Shown here piece by piece: positions 46,736 through 57,087 of a stretch of 64,000 bases of DNA; within the stretch, counting starts at the first letter, position 1; each line of letters begins with the position of its first letter. The position numbers and the translations under genes were made by a program. Origin of the DNA: Erodium maritimum (Eukaryota; Streptophyta; Magnoliopsida; Geraniales; Geraniaceae); contig OY997591.1 of assembly GCA_963921825.1 (NCBI GenBank), positions 32,447,825-32,511,824 on the forward strand, given 5' to 3'. The notes under the pieces were generated by a model. That model searched no databases. It was not told where the DNA came from and saw nothing but the letters and a program-made list of their open reading frames with translations.

Positions 46736-48423
46736 TCTTGGGTCTCGAGGTAGGGTTGGAGATGAACCAACTCGCAGCGGAAAATCAATGAAAACCAAGA
46801 GACGATTAAAACCATGAAACAACTAACAAAGACTGGATTCACAAGAGAAAAATTCAGCACTAGTTCTTACCAAAACAAGAACACCGGGTAACGAATGATT
46901 GGCTTGAGTCTCCAAGACGCCTACGTATCCACATGGGAATAAAAGCCACGTAGTTCTTCTCTTTGAGGACTCAAGAATACAAAAATGGAGGTGGGAACTA
47001 GCCAAACCCGAAATTGCAAGGGAAGGGGGAGAGAAGTTGTGTTTCCTATTCTTGTCTTGTGTTTGTTATGTTGAAAAAAGATGACTTGAACATAACAAAA
47101 CCCATACTTGTCCAACTAACGGCATGGGACAAGTATGGTGACAAGTAAGGTGTAAATAGGACAAAGTATGGTAAGACAAGATTGAGTTAGGTGGTGAATC
47201 ACCAACACCTTAATCCATGTCTTGCTTACTTAGTACTAATTAATCAAGACTTGATTAATTAGTTCCATGGACCTTGGTTGCATGGGCCTTTCATGGGCCT
47301 CTTGGAACATGGCCCGTGGCCATTTCCAACGAGGTCCCGTGATTCGCTCATCGCCTCCAAGCCTTCCATACCGGAAATGTCCAACATTATCCGACGCGAT
47401 CAATCCCAAGACTCCAAGCCTTGTCTCGATCCGTAAAGTCCTATTCACTTACGGGCACATGACCCAAAACCCAGTTTTGGTCATGTCCTGAGACAACTTC
47501 CTTTTGGCCATTCTCCATATATGTGTCAATGAGTTTCATCCTCCGGTGTGACCCTTAGGTTTATGCATGTCAATAGATAAACGTAAAATCCCATTTTACT
47601 TGATCCTATTTAAGTGGCAACTAACGAGACTTTAGTATTGCCTGTCACTGTATAACGAATCGACCCTACCGATTCTAACCTTTTCGTCGTCCCTGTCATT
47701 ATCCTTTTAGCTCCGATATCCTGGTTGAGATAAGGAATATAGTCGTCATCCTTATTATTCTCAATCACTGTTCCTTGATATGTGAGATGACTGAATATAT
47801 GATACCCAATATCATGTGCATGGCCATGCTATTCTTTCAGTCACTCTCGATCAAGCGGCCGAGAACCGATATCTTTCCCATACCTCAGTATGAGGGATAA
47901 ATCCCTTAGCCGTCTTTCGTGTCACTCATGTAGCCCGTCCCTAAGCCAATCCTGGCCGTTATGGAAGCCTTGTTACGCACAACGTTAGGCTCAGGTCAAA
48001 CTCAGTTGTTGACTACATAGCAATCACAAAGACTCCTTGGTCTAAGGATACATGACAAGCTACGACAATGAATATGTTCATGACTTGATCTATGGCACAT
48101 ATTCATGTCGGGTCGTCCGATATCATGTCCCACATGATATCTATGATCAGACTCCGGAATCCCATTCCAATGACTAACAGAACGTAAGCCATAAAGAGCC
48201 AACTTTCATACTAGTCGCTTCTAGTAAAGCTTTGTTGACTAGGGACCCATCGAGTGTAATCTATCTCGATCTATGGTTCTATTCGCATGGTGGGCATAGA
48301 TCAGAGCACACATCGATATATTACTCCAACACATAAGTAATATGAAGCCGCTTTAATTTTATTGCTAACGATGATATGTAGATTTGGACATTTGGGATTG
48401 AACTACGGGCACTAAGACTAACA

Positions 48424-49323
48424 TGGTGCTCATTGGAGACGACATCCCAACCTTGCTCTAGACTATAAGCTTGGTTGAGGAAGTGTTTCGCAATACAGGA
48501 CTTAGGCGATGCTCCTTATATCTTAAGGATTAAGATATATAGAGATCGCACCAAGAGGGTCATGGAATGAAGTCAGTGCACCTATGTGAACAAGGCATTG
48601 AGTGGGTTCTCAATGCTCAATTCAAAGAAAGGATTCTTACCCGCTCGTCATGGCTTTCATTTCAGCAAGACTTGGTGTCCTAAAACACCTGATGATCTGA
48701 AAAGGATGATGCAAATCCCAGGCCCTTGGGGGCAGGATTGATCATATATGCCATGACATATACAAGACCGAACATCTCGTATGCCTTGTGTTGTACCAGT
48801 AGACATCAGTCTAACCCTTGGGGAAAGATGATGCTTAACTAGTCATCGAAGAATAAGTATACGCTTGTTTTCCAGACGGATCCAGATGACTTTAGAAGTT
48901 AGTCAGGACATATGTTTACGCTGAATGACAGAGCTTTTAGCTGGGAGAGCATAAAGCAAGATACCGTCGCCGAATCTACGATAGAGGCCGAGTACATGGT
49001 TGCTACAGAGGCAGCAAAGGGGACTATGTGGATTTGGAAATTCACGGCAGGGTTGGGTGTAATTAAAAACACATCCAACTCGGTGAATCTATTACGCAAG
49101 ATAACAGCCTAAATCGCATAACAAATCCAAACATGTACTATGGCATATCCACCTCATCAGAGAAATACTGAACCGAGGTGAAGTGAGGATCACCTATATT
49201 GCAACTGATGATAACATAGCCAATCTGTTGACTAAAGGCACTCTCGCTGTCAGGTCATGTTAGACATATAAAGTCAATGGGAATATATTGGAATTTAGAT
49301 TGGAGCTAGGGCAAGTGGGAGAT
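48424..49323 (+). pseudogene. Element B RT/RNase H 3' part and polypurine tract
   Basis: It resumes the B coding region after element C with TGGTGCTCATTGG (VLIGDDIP). RNase H remnants lie at 48912-49112 (MFTLNDRAFSW, STIEAEYM). The 76-bp deletion shared with C and D is near 48816. The end carries GGCAAGTGGGAGAT before the LTR at 49324. Stops and frameshifts make it non-functional. Confidence 0.87.
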
Positions 49324-51367
49324 TGTTAGTCTTAGTGCCCGCAGTTCAATCATAAATGTCCACAAATATATATATATGGTAGCTATCCAGTAAAAACCAT
49401 CCTTATTGTGCAAACTACGAACCAATCTAAGCCACAGGATGCGGTCAAAATGACGTCAGCAGAGCGCGCGCGCTGCTAACACGTGGCCGATTCACGCGCG
49501 CCTCTGCCCGTGCGCGTGAGCGTGTTGACCACGCGCGTGCACGGTGCCAATAGTTTGGCGTGCACAGTGCTAATAGTTTAGCACAGTGCCAAACTATTAG
49601 CACTATGCGCGCCACGTGTCAGCACTGTGCGCGCGCACCAGCAGCGCGCGCGCCCACGTGTCAGCACCTGGTGAGTTCGTAGTTTGCACAATAAGGGGTG
49701 GTTTGTATTTGATACCAACCCTATATATATATATATCGTTAGCGATAAAATTAAAGCGACTTTATATTACTTATGTGTTGGAGTAATATATCGATGTGTG
49801 CTCTAATCTATGCCCACAATGCGAATAGAACCATAGATCGAGATAGATCACACTCCAAGGGTCCCTAGTCAACAAAGCTTCACTAGAAGCGACTAGTATG
49901 AAAGATCGCTCTTTGTGGCTTACGTTCTATTACTCAATGGAATGAGATTCCGGAGTCTGATCATAGATATCATGTGGGACATGATAATTGGATGACCCAC
50001 CCTGAATATGTGCCATAGATTAAGTCATGAACATATTCAGTGTCGTATCTAGTCATGTATCCTTAGACCAATGAGTCTTTGTGATCGCTATTTAGTCAAC
50101 AACTGAGTTTGACTTGAGCCTAACGTTGTCTGTAACAAGGCTTCCATAACGGCTAGGATTGGCTTGAGGATGGGCTACATGAGTGACACGAAAGACGGCT
50201 AAGGGATTTATCCCTCATACGGAGGTATGACAAAGATATCGGTTCTCGGCTGATCGAGAGTGACTAAAAGAATAGCATGGCCATGCATATGATACTAGGT
50301 ATCATATATTCAGTCGTCTCACATATCATGGAACAATGATTGAGAATAATAAGGATGACGGCTCTATGCTTTATCTCAATCAAGATATCGGAGATAAAAG
50401 AATAGTGACATAAACGACGGAAAGGTTAGAATCGACAGAGTTGATTCGTTATGTAGTGTTAGACAATACTAAAGTCTCGTTAGTTGCCACTTAAATAGGA
50501 TCAAGTAAAATGGGATTTTACGTTGACCTATTGACACGCATAAACCTAAGGGTCACACCAGACGGTAAAACTCATTGACACATTTATGGAGAATGGCCAA
50601 AAGGGAGTTTTCTCGGGACATGACCAAAACTGGGTTTTGAATCACGTTCCCGTAAGTGAATATGACTTTACGGATCGAGACAAGGCTTGGAGTCTTGGGA
50701 TTGATCGCATTGGATAATGTTGGACATTTCTGGTATGGAAGGCTTGAAGGCGATGAGCGAATCACGGGACCTCGTTGGAAATGGCCACGAGCCATGTTCC
50801 AAGAGGCCCATGAAAGGCCCATGCAACCAAGGCCCATGGAACTAATTAATCAAGTCTTGATTAATTAGTAATAAGTAAGCATGACAAAGATTAAGGTGTT
50901 GGTGATTCATCACTTAACCCCATCTTGTCTAGCCATACTTTGTCCTATTAACACCTTACTTGTCACCATGCTTGTCCCATGCCTTTAGTTAGACAAGTAT
51001 GGGGTTTGTTATGTTTAAGTCATCTTTTTTTAACATATAAACACAAGACAAGAATAGGAAGCACAACTTCTCCCTCCTCTTCCTTGCGATTTCGGTCAAG
51101 GCAAGCTCCCACCACCATTTTTGTGTTCTTGAGTCCTCAAAGAGAAGAACTACGTGGCTTTGATTCCCATGTGGATACCTAGGCGTCTTGGAGACTCAAG
51201 CCAATCATTCGTTATCCGGTGTTCTTGTTTTGGTAAGAAATAGTGCTGAATTTTTCTCTTGTGAATCCATTCTTTGTTAGTTGTTTCATGGTTTTAATAG
51301 TCTCTTGGTTTTCATTGATTTTCCGCTACGAGTTGGTTCATGTCCAACCCCACCTCGAGATTCAACA
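49324..51367 (+). mobile_element. Copia LTR, plus orientation (3' LTR of element B) with inserted foldback element
   Basis: It begins TGTTAGTC directly after the element B polypurine tract and ends TTCAACA at 51367. About 344 bp of foreign DNA (49378-49721) interrupt it. Unusually it is followed at once by a primer-binding site and leader, so the same LTR also serves as the 5' LTR of a second, truncated copy. Confidence 0.85.
49378..49720. mobile_element. GC-rich foldback MITE with G-box motifs
   Basis: The outer roughly 50 bp are inverted repeats: GGT...TATC...ACCA and CCTTATTGTGCAAACTACG at the left pair with CGTAGTTTGCACAATAAGG at the right. It lies in a TA run of the LTR, so the TSD cannot be defined. 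It has no coding capacity. The core is GC-rich, with further inverted repeats (TAGTTTGGC against GCCAAACTA), three CACGTG G-boxes (49480, 49613, 49655) and one TGACGTCA (49451). The superfamily is unknown. Confidence 0.82.
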
Positions 51368-52491
51368 GTGGTATCAGAGCCGTGCTACCTACGGGATTCA
51401 CAATACGGTGTTGAAAGTTTCGGTTTTGACATGTTAATTTGCCAAATTGTTTGATAACATGTTTTAAATTCTTGTTTATGGGTTTAAAGCATGAAAAATG
51501 AGTTTTTGAAAAGTTTTTCAAATCTGGATTTTTTTGAAAAAAAATTGATTTTCGGGTCTCGGGAGCGGGACTCTCGGGGAGCCGAAACCGGGACCGAACG
51601 GGGCTCCGTTGGACGAAGCTAGGCCGAGCATGACCATTGGATGGTTGATATGCCAAGGCTAAACCGTTTTGATAGTTATGACGAGTTTGGAACCGTCATG
51701 ACGAACTCGAAAATTAAATCGTCAAAAGTCTCAATTTTGAACGGTTTTGATAAACCAAGCATCAAAAAATTTCGAATCTTGGCTATTAGTTAAAATCGGA
51801 AAATCACATGATGTTTGATAACGTGCTTGTTTGATAACATGTTGTGTGATGTGATGTCGGCATGGTGTACATAATAGCCCCGAACTCGTTTTAATTAGGG
51901 AAAACCCCGAACCCTAACTGTGTTGGAAAGGTGTATTTCACGTCCTAACTGAGGGTCACCTTTTGTTAGATGTCCTATACCAAAGGTGGTTCTTTTTTAC
52001 AAAACATGAAAAATGACACCAAAAAAGGGGTATAACGTTCGCATTCGATGGTTTTTCCTCTTAATTTTTGTATACATTGCGTTTATCAGTGCACTACAAG
52101 ATGTAGGTGGTGTAAATTTACCAAAAATACACTTTTTTGTGTGTCATTTTTCATGTTTTGTCAAAAAAACCACCTTTTGTATAGGACATGGGACAAAAGG
52201 TAACCTTTGGTATAGGACATGTAAAAAAAGGTGACCCTCAGTTAGGACGTGAAAAACACCTTTCCAACACAGTTAGGATCCAGCGTTATCCCTTTTAATT
52301 ATTAATCGCTTTTCACGGCCTGCGAGCCGTTAGAGTTAGCGTGTAATTATTCTGTCAAGTTGTGGTCGTCGAACCACTTATTCGTAATATTTATTAATTC
52401 CCGACCTGCGAGTCGTGTATTAAATTGTAATATTTTGCTCAAGACGAAGAAAGGGAGGAAATGTCATTTGGTGGCTTTTCGGTGTTGGCAT
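51368..52491 (+). mobile_element. Copia primer-binding site and leader of a truncated tandem copy
   Basis: TGGTATCAGAGC at 51369-51380 is a perfect tRNA-iMet site. It is followed by leader sequence collinear with that of A, C and D (in reverse) up to GTGTTGGCAT at 52491, where it stops abruptly against an inverted LTR fragment. A Mutator-type MITE interrupts it at 51898-52292. No gag remains. Confidence 0.85.
51898..52292. mobile_element. Mutator-type foldback MITE, 395 bp, 9-bp TSD TTTTAATTA
   Basis: It starts GGGAAAACCCC and ends GTTATCCC, with TTTTAATTA at 51889-51897 and 52293-52301. The outer 90 bp at each end are inverted repeats with few mismatches (both read inward through CTAACTGTGTTGGAAAGGTG and GTCCTAACTGAGGGTCACC). 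The inversion continues inside (GGTGGTT with AAACATGAAAAATGACA), so most of it would fold into one long hairpin. A 9-bp TSD and long terminal repeats fit the Mutator superfamily. No transposase coding. Confidence 0.9.
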
Positions 52492-53587
52492 CGTGATTCG
52501 CTCATCGCCTCCAAGCCTCCAAGCCTTGTCTTGATCTGTAAAGTCCAACATTATCCAACGCGATCAATCCCAAGACTCCAAGCCTTGTCTTGATCTGTAA
52601 AGTCCTATTCACTTACGAGCACATGACCAAAAACCCAGTTTTGGTCATGTCCCGAGACAACTCCCTTTTGGTCATTCTCCATAAATGTGTTAATGAGTTT
52701 CATCCTCCGGTGTGACCCTTAGGTTTATGCATGTCAATAGATAAACGTAAAATCCCATTTTACTTGATCCTATTTAAGTGGCAACTAACGAGACTTTAGT
52801 ATTGTCTGTCACTGTATAACGAATCGACCCTACCGATTCTAACCTTTTCGTCGTCCCTGTCATTATCCTTTTAGCTCCGATATCCTGGTTGAGATAAGGA
52901 ATATAGTCGTCATCCTTATTATTCTCAATCACTGTTCCTTGATATGTGAGATGACTGAATATATGATACCCAATATCATGTGCATGGCCATGCTATTCTT
53001 TCAGTCACTCTCGATCAAGCGGCCGAGAACCGATATCTTTCCCATACCTCAGTATGAGGGATAAATCCCTTAGCCGTCTTTCGTGTCACTCATGTAGCCC
53101 GTCCCTAAGCCAATCCTGGCCGTTATGGAAGCCTTGTTACGCACAACGTTAGGCTCAGGTCAAACTCAGTTGTTGACTACATAGCAATCACAAAGACTCC
53201 TTGGTCTAAGGATACATGACAAGCTACGACAATGAATATGTTCATGACTTGATCTATGGCACATATTCATGTCGGGTCGTCCGATATCATGTCCCACATG
53301 ATATCTATGATCAGACTCCGGAATCCCATTCCAATGACTAACAGAACGTAAGCCATAAAGAGCCAACTTTCATACTAGTCGCTTCTAGTGAAGCTTTGTT
53401 GACTAGGGACCCATCGAGTGTGATCTATCTCGATCTACGGTTCTATTCGCATTGTGGGCATAGATCAGAGCACACATCGATATATTACTCCAACACATAA
53501 GTAATATAAAGCCGCTTTAATTTTATTGCTAACGTTGATATATACATTTGGACATTTAGAATTGAATTATGGGCACTAAGACTAACA
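52492..53587 (-). mobile_element. Copia LTR fragment, minus orientation
   Basis: About 1.1 kb matching the element C LTR from CGTGATTCGCTC to AGACTAACA. It shares C-type variants such as CTGTATAACGAATCG and CTTTTAGCTCCG. Near its left end a segment with CCAAGCCTTGTCTTGATC is duplicated in tandem (52515-52600). The outer part of the LTR is missing. Confidence 0.85.
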
Positions 53588-53963
53588 TGAACATGTGCCG
53601 GTAAAGAATCACAATTGGACCAACGGATAGACTATTCTTGGGTAAAGTGCACAACTTTAACAACAGATATAACATCTGTTGGTCAAGATATACACTTGAC
53701 CAATTGATGGTGCATCTGTTGGTAAAGAAACACAATTTACCTGACGAATATAATTACTTGAGACTCGGTTATTTTATTCATTGGGAAAGTCATTACGTCA
53801 CCAACAAATAGCATATCCGTTGGTAAAATTATAAGACTATACTGATGGATACTCCATACTTGAGACTCAGATATTTTATCCGTTGGGAAAGTCACCACTA
53901 CACCCACAGATACTGCATCAGTTGCTAAAGTGCACAAACTCTACCACAACATATTTTTTTTTA
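53588..53963. repeat. CACTA right subterminal repeat cluster
   Basis: Degenerate copies of the unit seen at 7600-8065 (CCAACGGAT, ATCTGTTGG, ATCCGTTGG followed by TAAAGT-like bases), leading to the terminal repeat. Confidence 0.75.
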
Positions 53964-53995
53964 ATCCGTTGGCCAAGTCCATTTCTGCAATAGTG
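53964..53995 (-). repeat. Right terminal inverted repeat of the CACTA element
   Basis: The reverse complement begins CACTATTGCAGAAATGG, a form well known from plant CACTA ends. ATA follows at 53996-53998. Confidence 0.82.
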
Positions 53996-54880
53996 ATATG
54001 GATGGGATGAGAAGGATTGGGATCTCTCAATACCTGTCTCCAATTCTATGATGCCTCATGTCCTTTTTCCACTGTCTGAAGCTAAGTTATGTGATATATT
54101 TGGCTCTAATGGTTTGTCCTGGAGGTTAGGCAATAGGAATAGAGTGCGATTTTGGGAAGATACTTGGCTTTCTAATTGTGTCTTAAATTTAAATTTAGAA
54201 GAATCTATCACCTTTGTAAAAGTAAATTTGGGAGGGTGGTTGATTTTTGGAAAGATGAAGCTTCGATCTTGGAACTCAGAAGAAAACCAATGGGCTGGGA
54301 AAAGAGACAAGCTAGAGAGTTGCAATCTTTCTTTATCAAGTCTCTCTTGGTATGGTTAAGGAGGATAGTTTGATGTGGATTGCTGATCAAAATGGTTTCT
54401 CTATCAAGAAGGTTTATCACTTGCTTGAGTCCCAAGAAACTTTAAAACAAGATTAGGCAAAATTCATGTGCCCTCCTTTCATCCCTCCAAAGATCTCTAT
54501 AATCTTGGGGTTGGTTAGCCCCGATGCAATTTCTTCTAAGTGCTTCTTGGAGTCTAAAGGTTTCAACTTTTCTCTGAACTAATTCTCTGTCCTTTTTGCT
54601 TTGCGTATCTAAAGGAAGATAAGCATATTATACTAACGAAGCTTGGTTGATCTGGTGTTTGCTACTGTAGTGGTGAAATGTGAGATGATCTTCTCTAAAA
54701 GATATTTCATCTATCGTAGCCTTTTGGTTGGTCATGGCTTCAAAAAGGATGAAAAATAATAATTTTCTATTTTGACAATTACCTTATGGCAATCTAAAGG
54801 TTTTCCTTTAACCAAGAATTAATTTTCTTCTCAAGATTTGAATCCTTTTACTTTGAATCTCGAAAATACAGTCCTAACTA
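53996..54880 (+). pseudogene. LINE ORF2, 3' part: RT thumb and zinc-binding domain, decayed
   Basis: It continues the LINE of 5120-7563. Once the CACTA element and one ATA are discounted, the frame runs from YVIFHTYGWD into EKDWDLSIPVS without a break. RNRVRFWEDTWLS (about 54130-54170) is the conserved segment after RT in plant L1 proteins. The zinc-binding domain follows (PPKISIILGL; CPFC at 54588-54599, then KEDKHII). Several stops are present. The tail to about 54880 has no clear poly(A). Confidence 0.85.
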
Positions 54881-54959
54881 TATTCTAGAATTAAATGAAG
54901 GTCTTCATTTTTTGTGTCTTTTCCTCCAACCTGATTATGAAGGTCTTCCTTTTATTTTA

Positions 54960-55059
54960 TGTCACGTCTCGAATTCGGTATAATCGGACCCAGAACGCGA
55001 ACGATGAAACAGTAAAACAATTTTTAAACATTTTAAAAAGAAACTTAAAATCACCACTT
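54960..55059 (-). repeat. 3' LTR remnant of element F
   Basis: The plus strand begins TGTCACGTCTCGAATTCGG and matches the terminal 100 bp of the LTR at 59339 onward as far as CACCACTT, where RNase H coding sequence takes over. Confidence 0.87.
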
Positions 55060-56886
55060 TCTACTCAGGGCGTCGGCAACCACGTTTGCCTTACCCGGAT
55101 GGTAGTGTAGCTCAAAGTCGTACTCCTCAAGTAGCTCCATCCATCGCCGCTGGCGCATGTTCAGGTCTCGTTGGGAAAAGATGTACTTGAGGCTCTTGTG
55201 ATCCGACAACACCTGAAATCGCTCGCCGTACAGATAATATCGCCAGCCCTTTAGCGCGAACACAACTGCTGCTAGTTCCAAGTCATGGGTAGGATAGTTG
55301 CGCTCGTGTGTCTTCAACTGCCTGGAGCCATAAGCAAAAACTCTACCCAACTGCATCAGTACACAACCCAATCCTTCCCCGGACGCGTCACAATAGACCT
55401 CATACCCGATCCCTCCCTCTGGCACTATCAATATTGGAGCGGTAGTCAGACGAGTCTTCAACTCCGTGAACGCACGTTCACAGTCCTTTGTCCACACAAA
55501 CCCGACTCCTTTGCGCGTCAACAGAGTCATAGGCGCGGCTAGTCGCGCAAAATCCTGGACAAACAGCCGATAATATCCTGCCAACCCCAGAAAGCTACGG
55601 ATCTCGAAGACACTCGTGGGCCGTGCCCACTTCGAAACCGCGTCGATCTTCGTTGGATCGACCAGTATACCGTCACGGGATACAATGTGACCGAGGAATT
55701 TCACCTCAGTGAGCCAAAACTCACACTTCTCCAGATTGGCATAAAGCTGATGTGTGCGCAGCAGGGTTAGAACAGTCCTCAGATGCTCCTCATGTGCCGC
55801 CTCGTTCTGCGAGTAGACCAAGATGTTATCTACAAACACCACCACAAATTGGTCTAAGAACGGCCGGAATATACTGTTCATCAGATCCATGAACGCTGCA
55901 GGTGCGTTCATCAATCCAAAAGGCATCACCAAGAACTCGTAATGCCCATAGCGTGTCCGGAATGCAGTCTTTGCGACGTCCCCCTCTCGAACTCGCAACT
56001 GGTAATATCCGGATCGCAGATCGATCTTCGAGAAGCATGTAGACCCTCTCAACTGGTCGAACAAGTCGTCAATCCTCGGCATCGGGTATCGGTTCTTCAC
56101 CGTAATCCGGTTCAGCTTCCGGTAATCTATACACATCCGAAGCTCTCCACTCTTCTTCTTCACGAAGAGTGCTGGTGCTCCCCACGGCGATACGCTCGGA
56201 CGGATAAATCCCTTCTTCTGAAGCTCCTCGAGCTGACGCTTCAGCTCGGTCAACTCTGCTGGCGCGAACCTGTAAGATGTCATCGATGTCGCTGCCGTTC
56301 CCGGCATCAGGTCAATCCCGAACTCCACCTCACAAACTGGTGGCAACCCGCTCAACTCCTCAGGGAAAACCTCGGGGAACTCGCATACCACTCGTGACAA
56401 CTCTCGGCTCTGCACGGCCGATACTTCCTCCACTGCGGACAAAGCCGACAGGAGAACCCCGCTCTTACTGCCCAGAATACACGAAACCTTCATGTTGCCT
56501 GCTGACACTATCACTCGTCGCCTATAGCAGTCGATATTGGCTCGGTACTTTGCCAGCCAATCCATCCCCAAGATTACGTCAAAGGTCGTCATTCCCAGCA
56601 CGAGAAGATCACTAGGGCAAGGACAGTCTGCGACTTTAACTTCGCAGGCATGACAGACCCTAGTCAACATCACATCACCCCCAACTGGGGTGTCGAGGCC
56701 CAGGGGTGGACACAACGGCTCTAAACTCAGCCCCAACCTCTCAGCACAACTCGACGAAATAAACGAGTGCGACGCCTCGGTATAATATAAAAATAACGCC
56801 CACAAATGATACAGTAAACACGTACCCTTTATGGTCTCACGGTACGTAGTGGATCCTGTGGCCCGGGAGTCGGTAACTGCGTACAC
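55051..56886 (-). pseudogene. Ty3/gypsy protease-RT-RNase H fragment (611 codons), inactivated
   Basis: Residues 34-130 are a gypsy aspartic protease in which the DTGA/DSGA active site reads YTEA (35-38) before SHSFIS. RT spans about 215-400, with [22 protein letters not shown] and FVDN at 351-354. The second catalytic Asp of FVDD is Asn, a G-to-A change. RNase H spans about 497-608, with [23 protein letters not shown] and [10 protein letters not shown], ending ADALSRK. The final KW-stop comes from the 3' LTR across the deletion. The family resembles Del/Tekay-type chromoviruses by the protease and RT wording, though the chromodomain that would prove it is lost. Upstream, the frame linking it to gag is broken. 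Confidence 0.92.
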
Positions 56887-57087
56887 TCTACCCTGTGACG
56901 CCTGCTGCCTCTCACCTGGCGCACTGACTGCTGGCTATCCAGACCTCTGCTGCTGTCTCGGAACTGGCGCGCTCGTGGATGGCTGCGAGAACCTCGACGG
57001 CTGACTCTGATGCTGGCGAGCCCGGGGTAACTGCACTGTGTGCGAAAACTACGATCGTTGCACCGACGTCTCCCCGCCCCGCTCAGG

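Larger units (their letters stand above)
40091..48423 (-). mobile_element. Copia element C, non-autonomous, 8333 bp, TSD TGGTG
   Basis: Left LTR 40091-41779 (1689 bp), internal region 41780-46735, right LTR 46736-48423 (1688 bp), and TGGTG on both sides (40086-40090 and 48424-48428). By eye the LTRs differ at roughly 15 sites, so it is older than A but still young. It lies in element B RT sequence. Its primer-binding site and about 185 bp of leader are gone, replaced by a 45-bp copy of the left flank. Confidence 0.93.
33524..51367 (+). mobile_element. Copia element B, plus strand, interrupted and non-autonomous
   Basis: Remaining parts are leader (33524-33720), gag start (33721-33870), gag/protease/integrase/RT (37276-40090), RT/RNase H (48424-49300), polypurine tract (to 49323) and LTR (49324-51367). 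Inserted into it are a gypsy solo LTR, a retroposon, element C and a small foldback transposon. The probable 5' LTR is 14650-16025, separated by element D. It carries the RT deletion that C and D share. The 5' boundary with the CACTA host is rearranged, so no TSD is available. Confidence 0.8.
7564..53995. mobile_element. CACTA (En/Spm-type) DNA transposon swollen by nested insertions
   Basis: The left end is CACTACTGTTG (7564) and the right end is GCAATAGTG (53995). The first 32 bases of the two ends, read inward, agree at 21 positions and both begin CACTA. ATA lies at 7561-7563 and again at 53996-53998, the 3-bp TSD typical of CACTA elements. Both subterminal regions carry clustered CCAACGGAT/ATCCGTTGG repeats. 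The element's own DNA is 7564-8969, 10634-11970, about 14562-14649 and 53588-53995, near 3.2 kb in all. The rest is later retrotransposon insertions. Only remnants of transposase-like coding are left, so it is non-autonomous. Removing it with one ATA rejoins the LINE frame. Confidence 0.85.

Noticed and set aside
51369..51380. tRNA gene
   Set aside because: Only the 3' complement of tRNA-iMet is present, as a retrotransposon primer-binding site; no cloverleaf is possible from the flanks.
55942..56615. Plus-strand open frames of 112-151 codons
   Set aside because: Antisense shadows of the gypsy RT coding region.
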